A DNA stretch of 64,000 bases from Sphingomonas sanxanigenens DSM 19645 = NX02 (GCF_000512205.2 NZ_CP011450.1:62001-126000), one strand, 5' to 3'. Positions 1 to 11,075 are shown, counted from the stretch's first letter. The notes: generated by a model not told the origin, from the letters alone. Numbers and translations are program-made.

Positions 1-2273
<2,273 letters not shown>

Positions 2274-2466
2274 CCCGTTTCCTCCTGTTCGACAGACGCA
2301 ACCGGCGGAAGTGCGGAGCGAGCGGAGGCCGCGCGCGCGGACTATCCGTCGGCGCATCGATCGGCAGGTCGCTTCCGAACGGCATCGGAGCAACCATCAG
2401 CCGCCTCTTCCAACACGCAAGGTTTCGAGAAGTGCCGAGGGCATGTTCTCCTGTCCGGCCCATTGC

Positions 2467-3966
2467 TCAGGGCTGTCCCGCCAATTTGACGCCGACGAAC
2501 TGAGGCGGCGCCGAGCCGCGCTTGACCAGCAGCAGTACCTGCTTCCTTCCCGCCTTCCGCGCCGCAGCGATCAGGCTCGCAGCATTTTGCGCGCTCCTCA
2601 CAGGCTGCTGGTTGATCGACAGGATGATGTCGCCCTCGCTCAGCCCTTTCGCCGCGGCGTCGCTGGAAGGATCGACCTGCACGATGACGAGACCCTGGGT
2701 TCCAGGATCGACCCGCAGTTCGCTCGCAAGCGCGGGCGTGAGCGGCCGGACGGAAAGGCCCAGCCCGGCGGAGGCGCTCGCCTTACCCTCGCCATCGTCG
2801 TCAAGGTCGAATTCTTCGTCCTCGCCGTTGAGGCTCGCTTCTGGCGGCCGTTCGGCAACCACCGCCGTCAGCGTTTTCTGGGCACCTTCGCGAAGCACCT
2901 CGAGCGTTACCCGCGAGCCGACGGGAGCGGCTGCGACGAGCCTGGCTACCGAGTTCTCCGGCGTGATCTCGCTCCCATTCACGCGCAAGATGACATCGCC
3001 CTGCCGCAAGCCCGCACGCGCCGCCGGCAGGTTCGGCTGCACTTCCGCGACGATTTCGCCGCGGTCCTTCTGCAAGCCCAGCGCGGCAGCGACATCCTCG
3101 GTGACAGGCTGCAGCAGGAGGCCGAGATAGCCACGGCGGACGCGACCGCCGGCTCTCAACGTATCGACGACCGGCTTTGCGATCTCGGCCGGGATCGCGA
3201 AGCCCAGCCCGACATTGCCCCCGGTGGGGGAAATGATCGCGGTGTTGATCCCGATCACATTGCCCTGCATGTCGAAGAGCGGGCCGCCTGAATTGCCGGA
3301 GTTGATCGAGGCATCGGTCTGGATGAAGCTGTCATAAGGCCCCGACCGGAGGTCGCGATGAAGGGCGGACACGATTCCGGCCGTCACCGTGCCGCCAAGG
3401 CCATAGGGATTCCCGATTGCCAGGACCCAGTCGCCGGTGCGCGCGCCCGGCGAGTCACCAAAGCGCACGAAGGGCAAGTTATTGGCTTCGATTTTGAGGA
3501 CAGCGAGGTCTGAGGCTTCGTCACGCCCGACCACGCGAGCCGGATATTCCTGCCCGCCGGTCAGCGTGACCTTGATCGCTTGGACCTGCACGCCCGCGCC
3601 GCGGCCCGCCACGACGTGGTTGTTCGTGACGACGTAGCCATCTGCCGAAATGAGGAATCCGGATCCGAGCGACGTCGCGTTACGGGGAGCGGGTGGCCGG
3701 CTCATCTCCGGAAAGGGAAACAGGCCGCCGAACGGAAGGCCGCCTGGAAACTCGGGCATTCTCCGCGCCGTGACACGCGACGTCGTCGAGATGTTCACGA
3801 CAGCCGGCGAGAGACGGGCCGCAAGATCGGCGAAGCTCGGGGGCGCCCCACGCGCCGACTCCAGGCGACCGGAACCCTCCGCATTCAGCGGTGCCGTCTG
3901 GGCGTGACTACGCGTGTCGCAGGCGACCGCTAGCAACAACGCTGGAACGAAAACGAACCTCCGCAT
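2467..3966 (-). CDS. degP: Periplasmic serine protease DegP/HtrA (Do family)
   Basis: Envelope quality-control protease and chaperone, 499 aa. The start MRRFVFVPALLLAVA at 3966 gives a signal peptide and has AGGAG 7 nt upstream; a longer frame to 4035 lacks these. Catalytic triad: His in TNNHVV (about residue 116), Asp in SDLAVLKI (about 152), Ser in GNSGGPLF (about 225). Two PDZ domains follow (about 270-360 and 400-490), joined by an acidic Asp/Glu-rich linker. The length is normal for the family. DegP is also a member of the gammaproteobacterial heat-resistance locus. A Crp/Fnr-type box lies about 100 bp upstream of the start. Confidence 0.95.
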   Translation of the reverse strand: MRRFVFVPALLLAVACDTRSHAQTAPLNAEGSGRLESARGAPPSFADLAARLSPAVVNISTTSRVTARRMPEFPGGLPFGGLFPFPEMSRPPAPRNATSLGSGFLISADGYVVTNNHVVAGRGAGVQVQAIKVTLTGGQEYPARVVGRDEASDLAVLKIEANNLPFVRFGDSPGARTGDWVLAIGNPYGLGGTVTAGIVSALHRDLRSGPYDSFIQTDASINSGNSGGPLFDMQGNVIGINTAIISPTGGNVGLGFAIPAEIAKPVVDTLRAGGRVRRGYLGLLLQPVTEDVAAALGLQKDRGEIVAEVQPNLPAARAGLRQGDVILRVNGSEITPENSVARLVAAAPVGSRVTLEVLREGAQKTLTAVVAERPPEASLNGEDEEFDLDDDGEGKASASAGLGLSVRPLTPALASELRVDPGTQGLVIVQVDPSSDAAAKGLSEGDIILSINQQPVRSAQNAASLIAAARKAGRKQVLLLVKRGSAPPQFVGVKLAGQP

Positions 3967-4061
3967 CCAGGATCTCCTGTCGATCAGCTCGATCAGCCTT
4001 CCGGCGAGCCGATCGAGCACCAAAGACCTGGGCAAGCTAAGCGTGCCGGCTCGGCGAAACG

Positions 4062-4075
4062 CTGATCTTTGTCAG
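4062..4075 (-). promoter_or_regulatory. Crp/Fnr-type box upstream of degP-clpB
   Basis: CTGATCTTTGTCAG, a palindrome of the form CTGA-N6-TCAG. On the minus strand a -10-like TAGCTT begins about 22 nt beyond the box, which places the box centre near -41.5 for degP transcription. The 250-bp gap between degP and pgl holds nothing else I recognise. Confidence 0.65.
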
Positions 4076-4216
4076 TGCTCGGAAAAAGGGCGAGCCCCGG
4101 CATCTTCTCCACGACTCCCAGCCTTTCGCTGCCATGCGTCTTCGCAAAGAGCTTACTGAGCCGGGCCCGCATGAGAGACGTCGCGAAGCGAGCCTGATCC
4201 ACCGGCAAGTCGGACG

Positions 4217-4948
4217 CTATCGGCTCCAGAACAGATCGGGCTGGCACTTCGCTTTAGCTAAGACGATGCCCAGCGGCATCTGTGACTCCGCACCCTCATC
4301 CAAGGCCCGTCTGACGACTTCCAGCTTGTCCCGGCCGCAGCCGGAAATCAGCAGTCGCTTTGCCGAGAGAATAGCGCTCAGGGTCAACGTCACCCTTGCC
4401 ACAGGCGCCTCGGCCGGAAGCGGCACGGGCCTGACGCCCGCGACGCGCCTCCAGTCAGGATAACGCATCGCGACGGAAAGGTCGGGTCCCGGGAGGAGCG
4501 AGGCAACATGCCCGTCCAGGCCGAACCCTAGCCAGACCAGATCCAGCGGCCAAGCCAGGTCCGAAAGCCTCAGCTCGGCTGCGTCTGCCGCCGCGGCAGG
4601 ATCATCGAACGGTGGTCTTGCGAGAGGGATGAGCTGTGCTTGCCCCGCCGCGAAATATCTCTCCAGCAGACCATAGTTGGACAGCCGGTCGCCTGGCGGC
4701 ACGAGGCGGTCGTCGGTGGGGATGATCGTGACCCCACGCCACCCGCTCGCACGCGGTGCAAGGAATTCGAACGCGCGCACAGGCGACCGGCCACCTGGAA
4801 AGGCGACGAAGGCGGCGCCTTCCGTATCCAGACGATCGGTGATGATGCCCGATACCTCTCGGACCAGGCTCTCGGCCAAATGCTCCGGAGTGGCAAACCC
4901 ATGCCATAGCGGCTCAGGCACACCAAGGACTTCCGACTCCTCCGGCAT
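4217..4948 (-). CDS. pgl: 6-phosphogluconolactonase
   Basis: Hydrolyses 6-phosphogluconolactone in the oxidative pentose phosphate pathway, which supplies NADPH. 243 aa, normal for the Pgl/DevB family. Family motifs are present in slightly divergent form: FPGGRSP near the N-terminus, TDDRLVPPGDRLSNYG for substrate binding, and GFGLDGHVASLLPG. The ATG at 4948 directly abuts the stop codon of the upstream glycine-zipper gene, so translation is probably coupled. It belongs to the short operon behind the box at 5621. Confidence 0.85.
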   Translation of the reverse strand: MPEESEVLGVPEPLWHGFATPEHLAESLVREVSGIITDRLDTEGAAFVAFPGGRSPVRAFEFLAPRASGWRGVTIIPTDDRLVPPGDRLSNYGLLERYFAAGQAQLIPLARPPFDDPAAAADAAELRLSDLAWPLDLVWLGFGLDGHVASLLPGPDLSVAMRYPDWRRVAGVRPVPLPAEAPVARVTLTLSAILSAKRLLISGCGRDKLEVVRRALDEGAESQMPLGIVLAKAKCQPDLFWSR

Positions 4949-5557
4949 TTAGCGGCGTCGCCAGTGGCGCTTGTACCAGTATCGGTGATAGGGATAGGGC
5001 CTGTAGATCCAGTGGCCCCCGTACCATACCCAGGGATCATACCACGGCGGCGCCACATAGACGTGCGGATAGACGGGTGGCGGATAGAAAGGCTCGGGCG
5101 CTGCCTTGACCACGAACCCGGGCGGACAGTCGGGGCTGGCGTTCCTCGCGATGGCGCTGCCCGCGACCGCGCCTGCACCCGCGCCAAGGACGGTGGCCGG
5201 GGCTCTATCGTAGCGACCGGCGAGCCCTGAACCAGCAAGCGCTCCAATCAGCCCGCCGATCACCGCGCCTGCAGCGACGTTGATTCGGCGATCCGCAATA
5301 CAGTTTTCTGCCGCCCACCGTTCGGCTTCGCGGCTGTAGCGATCGTCCTCCTCGCGCTCGCGGTCCGACTGCACGAACCGGCCAGGAGACGGCTTGTAGC
5401 CAGGCGGCGGCGGTACGTTGTACTGCTCGCTGCGGCCTTCGGTTGGGCTTGAAGACGAAGCGGTGGAAGTCTGCGCAATCGCGGGATTCCCGCATGCGAG
5501 AAGCAATGTCAGGATTGTGGCGCAGCGAGCCGGGCTAGCAGGCATTTCAAGGCCCAT
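4949..5557 (-). CDS. Secreted glycine-zipper protein with Tyr/Trp/His-rich tail
   Basis: About 202 aa from MGLEMPASPARC (5557); a start at 5545 or 5608 is also possible. A signal peptide ends near NPAIA-QT. The middle carries a glycine-zipper segment (AAGAVIGGLIGALAGSG, then VLGAGAGAVAGSAIA), as in outer-membrane or periplasmic surface-antigen-like proteins. The C-terminal 50 residues are rich in Pro, Tyr, Trp and His (for example YPYHRYWYKRHWRRR). Specific function unknown; the location implies an envelope role. First gene of an operon with pgl. Confidence 0.7.
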   Translation of the reverse strand: MGLEMPASPARCATILTLLLACGNPAIAQTSTASSSSPTEGRSEQYNVPPPPGYKPSPGRFVQSDREREEDDRYSREAERWAAENCIADRRINVAAGAVIGGLIGALAGSGLAGRYDRAPATVLGAGAGAVAGSAIARNASPDCPPGFVVKAAPEPFYPPPVYPHVYVAPPWYDPWVWYGGHWIYRPYPYHRYWYKRHWRRR

Positions 5558-5620
5558 CCTTGGAGAAGCCCACCGAGGCGGGATCATCGGCTTCGCTATG
5601 CGCAGCACCTCCGTCCGGCA

Positions 5621-5634
5621 CTGATCTAGCTCAG
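5621..5634 (-). promoter_or_regulatory. Crp/Fnr-type box upstream of the glycine-zipper/pgl operon
   Basis: CTGATCTAGCTCAG. On the minus strand a -10-like TAGCGA begins 22 nt past the box. The centre lies about 70 bp before the start at 5557. Confidence 0.65.
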
Positions 5635-5670
5635 ATCACGAAGGCGCTTTCGGTTCGATCGGGAGCGACT

Positions 5671-6546
5671 TCAGGACTGCCGCTCATTCCGAGATCTGCT
5701 GATGAGCGCCTCGTGCACCGCTCGGCCCGAATAGGCGACGAGAAGATCGCACGAGCCGGTGAAGTTGACGCCGGCATCGCCAGCGACGATCCACACGCCG
5801 CCGGGCTCAATCGGCTCCGATCCCACGACCGCTTCGCCCCGGAGGGGTATCAACCAGACCGGCTCGCCTCGCCGCGGCGCCAGAATGCCGGCAAAAGCGT
5901 CGGCCCAGCGTTCCACCACGAACGGCCCTCCGGCGGCAAGCACCCGCCTGCCCCGCGCCAACTCGAATGGGGCGAATGGAGCCTCGTAGGGCGCCGGGCG
6001 GGCAGCCTCCACCGCCTCGTCCAGATGGAGCTCGCGATTGCTACCATAGTCATAGAGCCGATAGGTGACGTCCACATTCTGCTGGATTTCGATCAGGCTG
6101 AGACCGGCGCCTATGGCGTGAATCGTGCCTGCCGGCGCGTACCAGAAGTCACCCGCTCTTACCGGCTTCCAATCGAGCAGCGCCACGATCGACCCGTCCT
6201 TGGCCGCGGCGCGCAGCCGGTCTTTTGTAATCGGCTCACGCAATCCCATGGCGATGCTCGCCCCTGGCTCTGCCTCGAGGATCTGCCAGGCTTCGCTCTT
6301 GCCGCGGGGGAGCCCGTGCGCCTTCGCGGCGGCGTCATCAGGATGAACCTGTACAGAGAGCCGTTCGCTTGTGAACAAGTGCTTGATCAGCAGCTCTGGT
6401 TCACCAAGGCCGCTCCCGCGCGGAACCTCGAACCAGATTTCGCCGATGGGCTGCTCGCCCGCACTCACGTCATCGCATCCAGGCCCAAGCGACCGCCGGC
6501 CCCAGGGCTTTCTGACCGTCTTTGTCACCAAGCGGAAGACCGGCAA
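5671..6546 (-). CDS. manA: Class I mannose-6-phosphate isomerase-like protein
   Basis: Interconverts mannose-6-phosphate and fructose-6-phosphate; Zn-dependent cupin enzyme. 291 aa, the short bacterial form. Metal-site motifs are visible: SVQVHPDD, GKSEAW and AGTIHAIG, then IEIQQNVDVTYRLYDYG. The start is TTG at 6546 behind a purine-rich AGGGGAGGGG. It lies 17 bp after the upstream hypothetical gene in the same direction. With pgl and the GH130-like gene it forms a sugar-metabolism component of the stress island. Confidence 0.85.
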   Translation of the reverse strand: MPVFRLVTKTVRKPWGRRSLGPGCDDVSAGEQPIGEIWFEVPRGSGLGEPELLIKHLFTSERLSVQVHPDDAAAKAHGLPRGKSEAWQILEAEPGASIAMGLREPITKDRLRAAAKDGSIVALLDWKPVRAGDFWYAPAGTIHAIGAGLSLIEIQQNVDVTYRLYDYGSNRELHLDEAVEAARPAPYEAPFAPFELARGRRVLAAGGPFVVERWADAFAGILAPRRGEPVWLIPLRGEAVVGSEPIEPGGVWIVAGDAGVNFTGSCDLLVAYSGRAVHEALISRSRNERQS

Positions 6547-6563
6547 GGCGTTCCCCTCCCCTT

Positions 6564-7082
6564 CTAGAAGTTCGAGCGGCAGTGGCGGGCGTAATGGAGC
6601 CCTCTGAGGAAGCCACGCCGCGCGTAGCCCGCGTCGATTGCGGCATTCAGGCGCCGCTGCGCGGGAGCGGCGCCTGTTATCTCCCGGACGATTCCGCGGA
6701 AGGGGATCAAGGCATTGACCACGGACCTGCCGCCGGCTTCGGCTATTCTCCCGGCCCGATTTTCTCGCCTTTGGCGCGCAGTGGTGAAATCAGGGCCCAG
6801 GACGTTGCTCAGTTCCTTGATCGCCTCTGTGAGCTCGCGGCAGGTTCCAAGCTTCTCCACGCTATATGGATCCTCTGCGGCCTTGACGAGCACCGGCGGA
6901 ATCTCGGTCCTGGCGACACCCACATCGTGGGCGGGCTGCACGACAATCTTGCCCGCGCGGTCCAACATCTCCCCGACCGGCTGCTGAGGCTTCCCGTCCT
7001 GCGCAAGCGCGCCAGCACCGCTAAGCGGAAGCGCAATCAGAAGTGCTGACCGGAGCAGGCAAAGGGGCAAGGTGTGCGGCAC
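6564..7082 (-). CDS. Exported hypothetical protein
   Basis: 172 aa from a GTG start at 7082, with GGAG 8 nt upstream; an ATG frame to 7169 would overlap the regulatory box. An N-terminal signal peptide ends near GAGALAQDG. The rest is a soluble, charged protein with ELTEAIKELSNVLGPDF and a C-terminal stretch AGYARRGFLRGLHYARHC. I do not recognise the family. It is probably co-transcribed with manA and sits immediately downstream of a Crp/Fnr-type box, so it is likely a periplasmic member of the same regulon. Confidence 0.6.
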   Translation of the reverse strand: MPHTLPLCLLRSALLIALPLSGAGALAQDGKPQQPVGEMLDRAGKIVVQPAHDVGVARTEIPPVLVKAAEDPYSVEKLGTCRELTEAIKELSNVLGPDFTTARQRRENRAGRIAEAGGRSVVNALIPFRGIVREITGAAPAQRRLNAAIDAGYARRGFLRGLHYARHCRSNF

Positions 7083-7160
7083 GCAGGCAGCTCCACGAGA
7101 TCGCGCGTCGGCGGCGCCGATAGACGAAGTGCTTTGTAGGCAGTGAAGCCGTGCGGCTGG

Positions 7161-7174
7161 CTGACCCATGTCAG
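7161..7174 (-). promoter_or_regulatory. Crp/Fnr-type box upstream of hypothetical/manA operon
   Basis: CTGACCCATGTCAG. On the minus strand a -10-like TACAAA begins 22 nt beyond the box. The centre is 85 bp before the GTG at 7082. Confidence 0.65.
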
Positions 7175-7216
7175 TCGGATTGCTGCGACCCCGTTACGTT
7201 CCCCGTGCGTTACCGC

Positions 7217-8506
7217 CTAGTCCATCGCGGCCAACAGAGCATCAAGACTCAAGGTCGAAAAGGCAGTGAAGCTGTCTGCGACGCCATATGGGAGCAATAT
7301 GTCGTTCCCGCTCAGCAGCGCGCCGCAGCTATAAACGACGTTCGGGACGTAGCCGTATCGCTCCTCCGGGGACGGGCGCAGCAGCGGCCGGCGTGTGCGG
7401 GCGATCACACGGCTGGGCTCCGATCGATCGAGAAGGCACGCACCGATGCAATATTCCCGCATCGCTCCGACGCCATGCGTGAAGACGAGCCAACCATCGG
7501 CAGTTTCGATCGGCGATCCACAGTTGCCGAGCTGTGTGAACTCCCATGTCCATCGCGGGTTTACGATCCTGATGCCGCCGTCCCAGTGATGCAGGTTTTC
7601 GGACAGCAGAAGCCAAATATTCTCATTGTCGTGCCGACCGAGCATCGCGTAACGGCCCTCGATCAGGCGGGGAAACAGCGCCATTCCCTTCGAGGCGGCG
7701 ATCAGTCCCTCGAGCCGGTGCATCTTGAAGTCGATGAAGTTTCGGGTGGTGAGCAACTCCTGGGCGATTCCTCGTCCCCCGACCGCCGTGTAGGTCCCTG
7801 CAAACAGTGTCGACCCGTCCTCCATTTGGAGGCTGGTGAGCCGAAGATCCTCGATGCCGCCGCGCTGCCGCTCGAGGATCGGGAACAGGACGGTCTCTGA
7901 GAGGTCGCGGCTGTCCTCGCAATGAAGATGCACAGCAGCAGCATCGTTTTCGGGATATTTGATTCGGGGCGTGGCCGCCAGCGGGCTCGCCGCATCTAGG
8001 ATGATGTCTCTCCCGGGCTGCCAGGTGCCCGTTCTGAAGGCGATGGACGAAAGATGCCCTTCGCCGATCGCCCGTAGCGAGAGGATGAACCGCAACGCGC
8101 CTGGCGGACAACCCGACTGATCCGGATGCCTGACGATGCTCGGGTTGAACAGGGCAGCCGACTGATAGGCATATTCCTCGCTGAAATAGGCGCCGATCAG
8201 CTTTGCGCGAGCGCCACTCGCCGAAAAGCTCCCGCGGAGCAGTACTCTGGCGTTCTCGTAGCGCTGGAGAAAGACCTTTTCCACGTCGCGGTGGCGGCCG
8301 CAAAGAACACTCAGCAGCCGTGCGTACTCGTCCGCCAATTCATCCTCAGGCAAGCCGAGGATCCGCTCGACAATGCGCTCGGCCCGGGTCTGACCCCGCT
8401 CCAAGGCATTCGGCGAGTCGCCGGGCATGAACGTTCGTATAACCGTTCTTCGATGGTCGGGTTTGATGAAGTGCGGACTTCGCGCGATCGGAACGTCCGC
8501 ACTCAT
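7217..8506 (-). CDS. GH130-like glycoside phosphorylase/hydrolase
   Basis: 429 aa from MSADVPIARSPHF. Resembles GH130 enzymes, which phosphorolyse or hydrolyse beta-mannosides: LFNPSIV near residue 125, a five-bladed beta-propeller-like pattern, and GNCGSPIETADGWLVFTHGVG followed by MREYCIGACLLD and a late SCGA and LLPYGVAD. An N-terminal region of about 100 residues (RTRAERIVERILGL type) precedes the catalytic part. The substrate cannot be read from sequence; mannosides would fit the neighbouring manA. It is the last gene of the operon starting near 10.2 kb, 87 bp after yfdX. Confidence 0.75.
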   Translation of the reverse strand: MSADVPIARSPHFIKPDHRRTVIRTFMPGDSPNALERGQTRAERIVERILGLPEDELADEYARLLSVLCGRHRDVEKVFLQRYENARVLLRGSFSASGARAKLIGAYFSEEYAYQSAALFNPSIVRHPDQSGCPPGALRFILSLRAIGEGHLSSIAFRTGTWQPGRDIILDAASPLAATPRIKYPENDAAAVHLHCEDSRDLSETVLFPILERQRGGIEDLRLTSLQMEDGSTLFAGTYTAVGGRGIAQELLTTRNFIDFKMHRLEGLIAASKGMALFPRLIEGRYAMLGRHDNENIWLLLSENLHHWDGGIRIVNPRWTWEFTQLGNCGSPIETADGWLVFTHGVGAMREYCIGACLLDRSEPSRVIARTRRPLLRPSPEERYGYVPNVVYSCGALLSGNDILLPYGVADSFTAFSTLSLDALLAAMD

Positions 8507-8593
8507 CGTCCTAAGTTTCCCCTCGTTCCCGACCAGCGGAACCGTCGAACCTGCGCGCGCCGGCGCTTGCCGCACTGTTTGGAGAGCGCAAAC

Positions 8594-9502
8594 TCACTTT
8601 TTCTCCGCAGGCTGACTCGACTCCGTTGCCTTCTTGAAGCGCTCGCGGATCTTGTCGAAGATGCTGGTCGCCGCCCCCTTGTTCTTGGTGCCGTCCTCGA
8701 TCTCGTCGACCGTCTTGAGCAGGTCCTTCATTTCGTCCTTGGTCGCATAGCCGAGCGCCTGACCGAGCCGGAGCTGCTCGCGCGCAGTGGTCAGCAGTCG
8801 CTGAATCCTCGCCTCGTCTCCGGCGCCCCGCTGTGCGTTCGCGGCCAGCTTGCGCGCCTCTTCGATCGCCGCGCTTGCCCGCGTCAGCGGGAGCGGGTGG
8901 ATCACGTCGCGGATCACGATCGTGCTGAGCGCCGCTTCGAGCGCCGCCTTCGCTTCATCGAGCTTGTTCTGCGCGACCAGGACCGCGGCCGCCTTGATCG
9001 CGTCCGGGTAGGTCGCGAGCGGGAGATTGCTGACCCGCACGACGGTCTCGCTCGCCAGCCCGTCGATGAGATGGCGTGCTTCCTGCAACCGCCCATCCTC
9101 GAGCGCGTCCTCGGCCGATTTCCGCAGCGCGTTCACGGCGTCCACCGAACCCAGGACGTCGTAGCTGACGACGCTGACGTCGACCGGGGCGAGAGCAAGG
9201 CTGGGGTTGCGCGCGAGCACGATTTCCAGCTTGCCCGTCGCGCGCTCGAGAGCGGCGGTCGCGGCCTTGGCATCTTTCTTGTCGAGCGCGGCAAGAGCAT
9301 TCTCCGTCTCCTGCAGCGCCAAAACGGCGTCTTGGAGCAGCTCTTCGCGATCGACCGGCGGGGTCGGCGTCGCCTGCGCGGTGGCGTTGTTCGCCGCCGT
9401 GGTCGTGTTCTCGGCGGCCTGGTTGTCGGCGTCCTGCTTGGAACAGCCCGCCGTCAAGATGAGGGCCGAGGCTGCGGTCGCGGCGAAAAGACTGCGTTTC
9501 AT
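8594..9502 (-). CDS. yfdX: YfdX family lipoprotein
   Basis: 302 aa with a lipoprotein signal (ALILTAGCSKQ). YfdX proteins are small periplasmic stress proteins; two paralogues occur in the gammaproteobacterial stress-tolerance locus. The body is almost entirely helical, with motifs VDVSVVSYDVLGSVDAV and ARHLIDGLASETVVRVSNLPLATYPDAI that are typical of the family. A Thr/Ala/Asn linker follows the lipid anchor. The C-terminal basic tail (IFDKIRERFKK) is an addition. It follows the DUF5335-like gene by 31 bp and is probably in one operon with it. Confidence 0.85.
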   Translation of the reverse strand: MKRSLFAATAASALILTAGCSKQDADNQAAENTTTAANNATAQATPTPPVDREELLQDAVLALQETENALAALDKKDAKAATAALERATGKLEIVLARNPSLALAPVDVSVVSYDVLGSVDAVNALRKSAEDALEDGRLQEARHLIDGLASETVVRVSNLPLATYPDAIKAAAVLVAQNKLDEAKAALEAALSTIVIRDVIHPLPLTRASAAIEEARKLAANAQRGAGDEARIQRLLTTAREQLRLGQALGYATKDEMKDLLKTVDEIEDGTKNKGAATSIFDKIRERFKKATESSQPAEKK

Positions 9503-9533
9503 GATCTTCCCTTTGGTTGTTGAGGATACGGGC

Positions 9534-9869
9534 TCATTGGTCGGGGGCGGGCAGCGCCAGCGGCCGCCTCAGCTTGATGAGGTGATTCGTTCCGTCGCGA
9601 TCGATCACCGCGATCGCCGCAACGCCATCGCCGGATTCTTCGACATAGATCGACTGCGGGTGGCGGATCATGTGATCCAGCCCCTCGAGCGTCACACCGA
9701 CCAAGTCATCCTTGTGGTCATAGAAGATTCCGGTGATCGGCAGGTATTGCGCTTCGATCTGATCGCCGAGTTCGAGCGATGCGACTTCGATTTCGGCTCG
9801 AAGCCCGGTCAAGCCGCGGGACACGCGGTTCAGATATTGAGGCCATTCCGCCTTAGGAACGACGTTCAC
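9534..9869 (-). CDS. DUF5335-like small cytoplasmic protein
   Basis: 111 aa, GTG start at 9869 with AAGGAG upstream. The pattern MNVVPKAEWPQYLNRVSRG, then GDQIEAQYLPITGI and LEGLDHMIRHPQSIYVEE, matches my recollection of the DUF5335 family of small beta-rich proteins, found near stress genes. No known biochemical function. The start codon overlaps the stop of a possible upstream ORF as GTGA. Confidence 0.65.
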   Translation of the reverse strand: MNVVPKAEWPQYLNRVSRGLTGLRAEIEVASLELGDQIEAQYLPITGIFYDHKDDLVGVTLEGLDHMIRHPQSIYVEESGDGVAAIAVIDRDGTNHLIKLRRPLALPAPDQ

Positions 9870-10159
9870 GGTTCGACTCCTTCACAAAGGGCGAGGGACC
9901 GCTCGCCGGGGTTTCTCCTCGAGAGAGGATATCGGCCGTCCCGCATCGAGCCCCCGGTCCGGGGGGCGCGGTTTGCCGCAGCGCTTCCTCCGGAAGAGCT
10001 GCGAATTGGGGAATGCCTTGGAAGGTCCGGGGCACAGTTTCCCGAGCCGCTTCCCAACATCTTGAACATCGGATCTTGATCCACCCGGCCGCCCGCTAGC
10101 GGGGCCAGCGAGGGCGGCGAGATCGCGATCTTGGCCGATATCCAGCTCAACGCGCTCAT
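9866..10159 (-). CDS. Possible 97-aa ORF at the head of the yfdX operon
   Basis: MSALSWISAKIAISPPSL onward; 97 aa, of low complexity in the second half (Ser/Gly/Arg/Pro). Points in favour: GGAG 8 nt before the ATG, position 57 bp below a Crp/Fnr-type box, and a 4-base GTGA overlap with the next gene. Points against: no recognisable domain and a composition that could arise by chance in GC-rich DNA. The remaining gap to 10302 holds the two boxes listed below. Confidence 0.35.
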   Translation of the reverse strand: MSALSWISAKIAISPPSLAPLAGGRVDQDPMFKMLGSGSGNCAPDLPRHSPIRSSSGGSAAANRAPRTGGSMRDGRYPLSRRNPGERSLALCEGVEP

Positions 10160-10209
10160 CGATATTCTCCAGGTAGCGCCTGGAATTGCAGGCCCGGCCC
10201 TCTGCCGCC

Positions 10210-10223
10210 CTGACATAGCTCAG
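10210..10223. promoter_or_regulatory. Crp/Fnr-type box between yfdX operon and crp/fnr gene
   Basis: CTGACATAGCTCAG. It lies between divergent units: 57 bp before the possible ORF at 10159 (minus) and 86 bp before the ATG at 10303 (plus). No clear -10 at the expected 22-nt distance on either side. Confidence 0.6.
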
Positions 10224-10276
10224 CTTTCTGCCGGCCGAACTGTGACACGACTCGGCCATTGGGATTGCCCTAATCC

Positions 10277-10290
10277 GTGACATATGTTAC
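10277..10290. promoter_or_regulatory. Variant palindrome before the first crp/fnr gene
   Basis: GTGACATATGTTAC, a near-perfect palindrome with TGA-N6-TTA spacing, so a relative of the boxes elsewhere in the island. It lies just upstream of the ATG at 10303, or 61 bp before an alternative ATG at 10345, a position suited to autoregulation. Confidence 0.4.
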
Positions 10291-10302
10291 GCGTCCTTAC
10301 AT

Positions 10303-10986
10303 GTGGAACGGCTTATTAGCTCATATGAGACGGAGACGCCCGCGATGAATCGCGGGCGAAAGGTCGTTCCTCCGCCTCTAGGAAATGGCTTCAACTCCAA
10401 ACTCATCATGTTGAAGGACCGCCAGGAACTCCCTGCACGGCCCGAGTCGGATGGCCTCTACTGGATCCTCTCCGGCGCCATCCAAACCAGCATCATCTCC
10501 GAGGATGGTCGCCGCTGGATCGGCGGCTTCTACCTGCCGGGGGAATTCATCCTGCTCGAACGCGACGAGGTGCGCAGCCAGTTCGCCCAGGCCCTGTGCC
10601 TGACCTCGCTCATCATGACGGATCGCAGCGTGCTCGAGGGCCTGTCGCAGTTCGATCACTTCACATGCGCCACGATCACGACCTGGTTTCTGCGCACCTA
10701 TCGGATCGCGCTCCGCACCGGTTTCCTACTCGGGCGGTCGAATGCCATGGAGCGGCTGGCGTTCTTTCTTCTCGATCTCATGCAGAGGCTGGAAGGGCGC
10801 CGCCACTTCCATCTGCTCATGTCCAGAGCCGACATCGGCGACCATCTCGGGCTAACCAGCGAGACTGTGACGCGGACCTTCACCCTGCTCCAGCGGCATA
10901 ATTATGTGCAGGTGAATGGCCGCAACCTTGAAATCCTGGATCCGATCGGGCTTGCGCGTCTGGCGGCGGCGGTGGTCACGACCTGA
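10303..10986 (+). CDS. Crp/Fnr family transcriptional regulator (first)
   Basis: 227 aa from 10303; the ATG at 10345 (MNRGRK, with GGAG upstream) is a good alternative. A cyclic-nucleotide-binding-like beta-roll (about 30-120: GLYWILSGAIQTSII, GGFYLPGEFI) is followed by a dimer helix and a helix-turn-helix (MSRADIGDHLGLTSETVTR). The recognition helix SETVTR has the Glu and Arg of FixK/FNR types, with Thr where FNR has Ser. No FNR-like N-terminal cysteine cluster, so it is not an obvious oxygen sensor. It is a good candidate to bind the CTGA-N6-TCAG boxes, two of which lie just upstream. Confidence 0.85.
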   Translation: MERLISSYETETPAMNRGRKVVPPPLGNGFNSKLIMLKDRQELPARPESDGLYWILSGAIQTSIISEDGRRWIGGFYLPGEFILLERDEVRSQFAQALCLTSLIMTDRSVLEGLSQFDHFTCATITTWFLRTYRIALRTGFLLGRSNAMERLAFFLLDLMQRLEGRRHFHLLMSRADIGDHLGLTSETVTRTFTLLQRHNYVQVNGRNLEILDPIGLARLAAAVVTT

Positions 10987-11075
10987 CGGGGCCGCGGCCA
11001 AGGCAGCCACCGGTGTGACATGTGGGCCCACCTCTGCTATAGCGCACTGGCTATGCGAACGGGGTCGGACTACGA

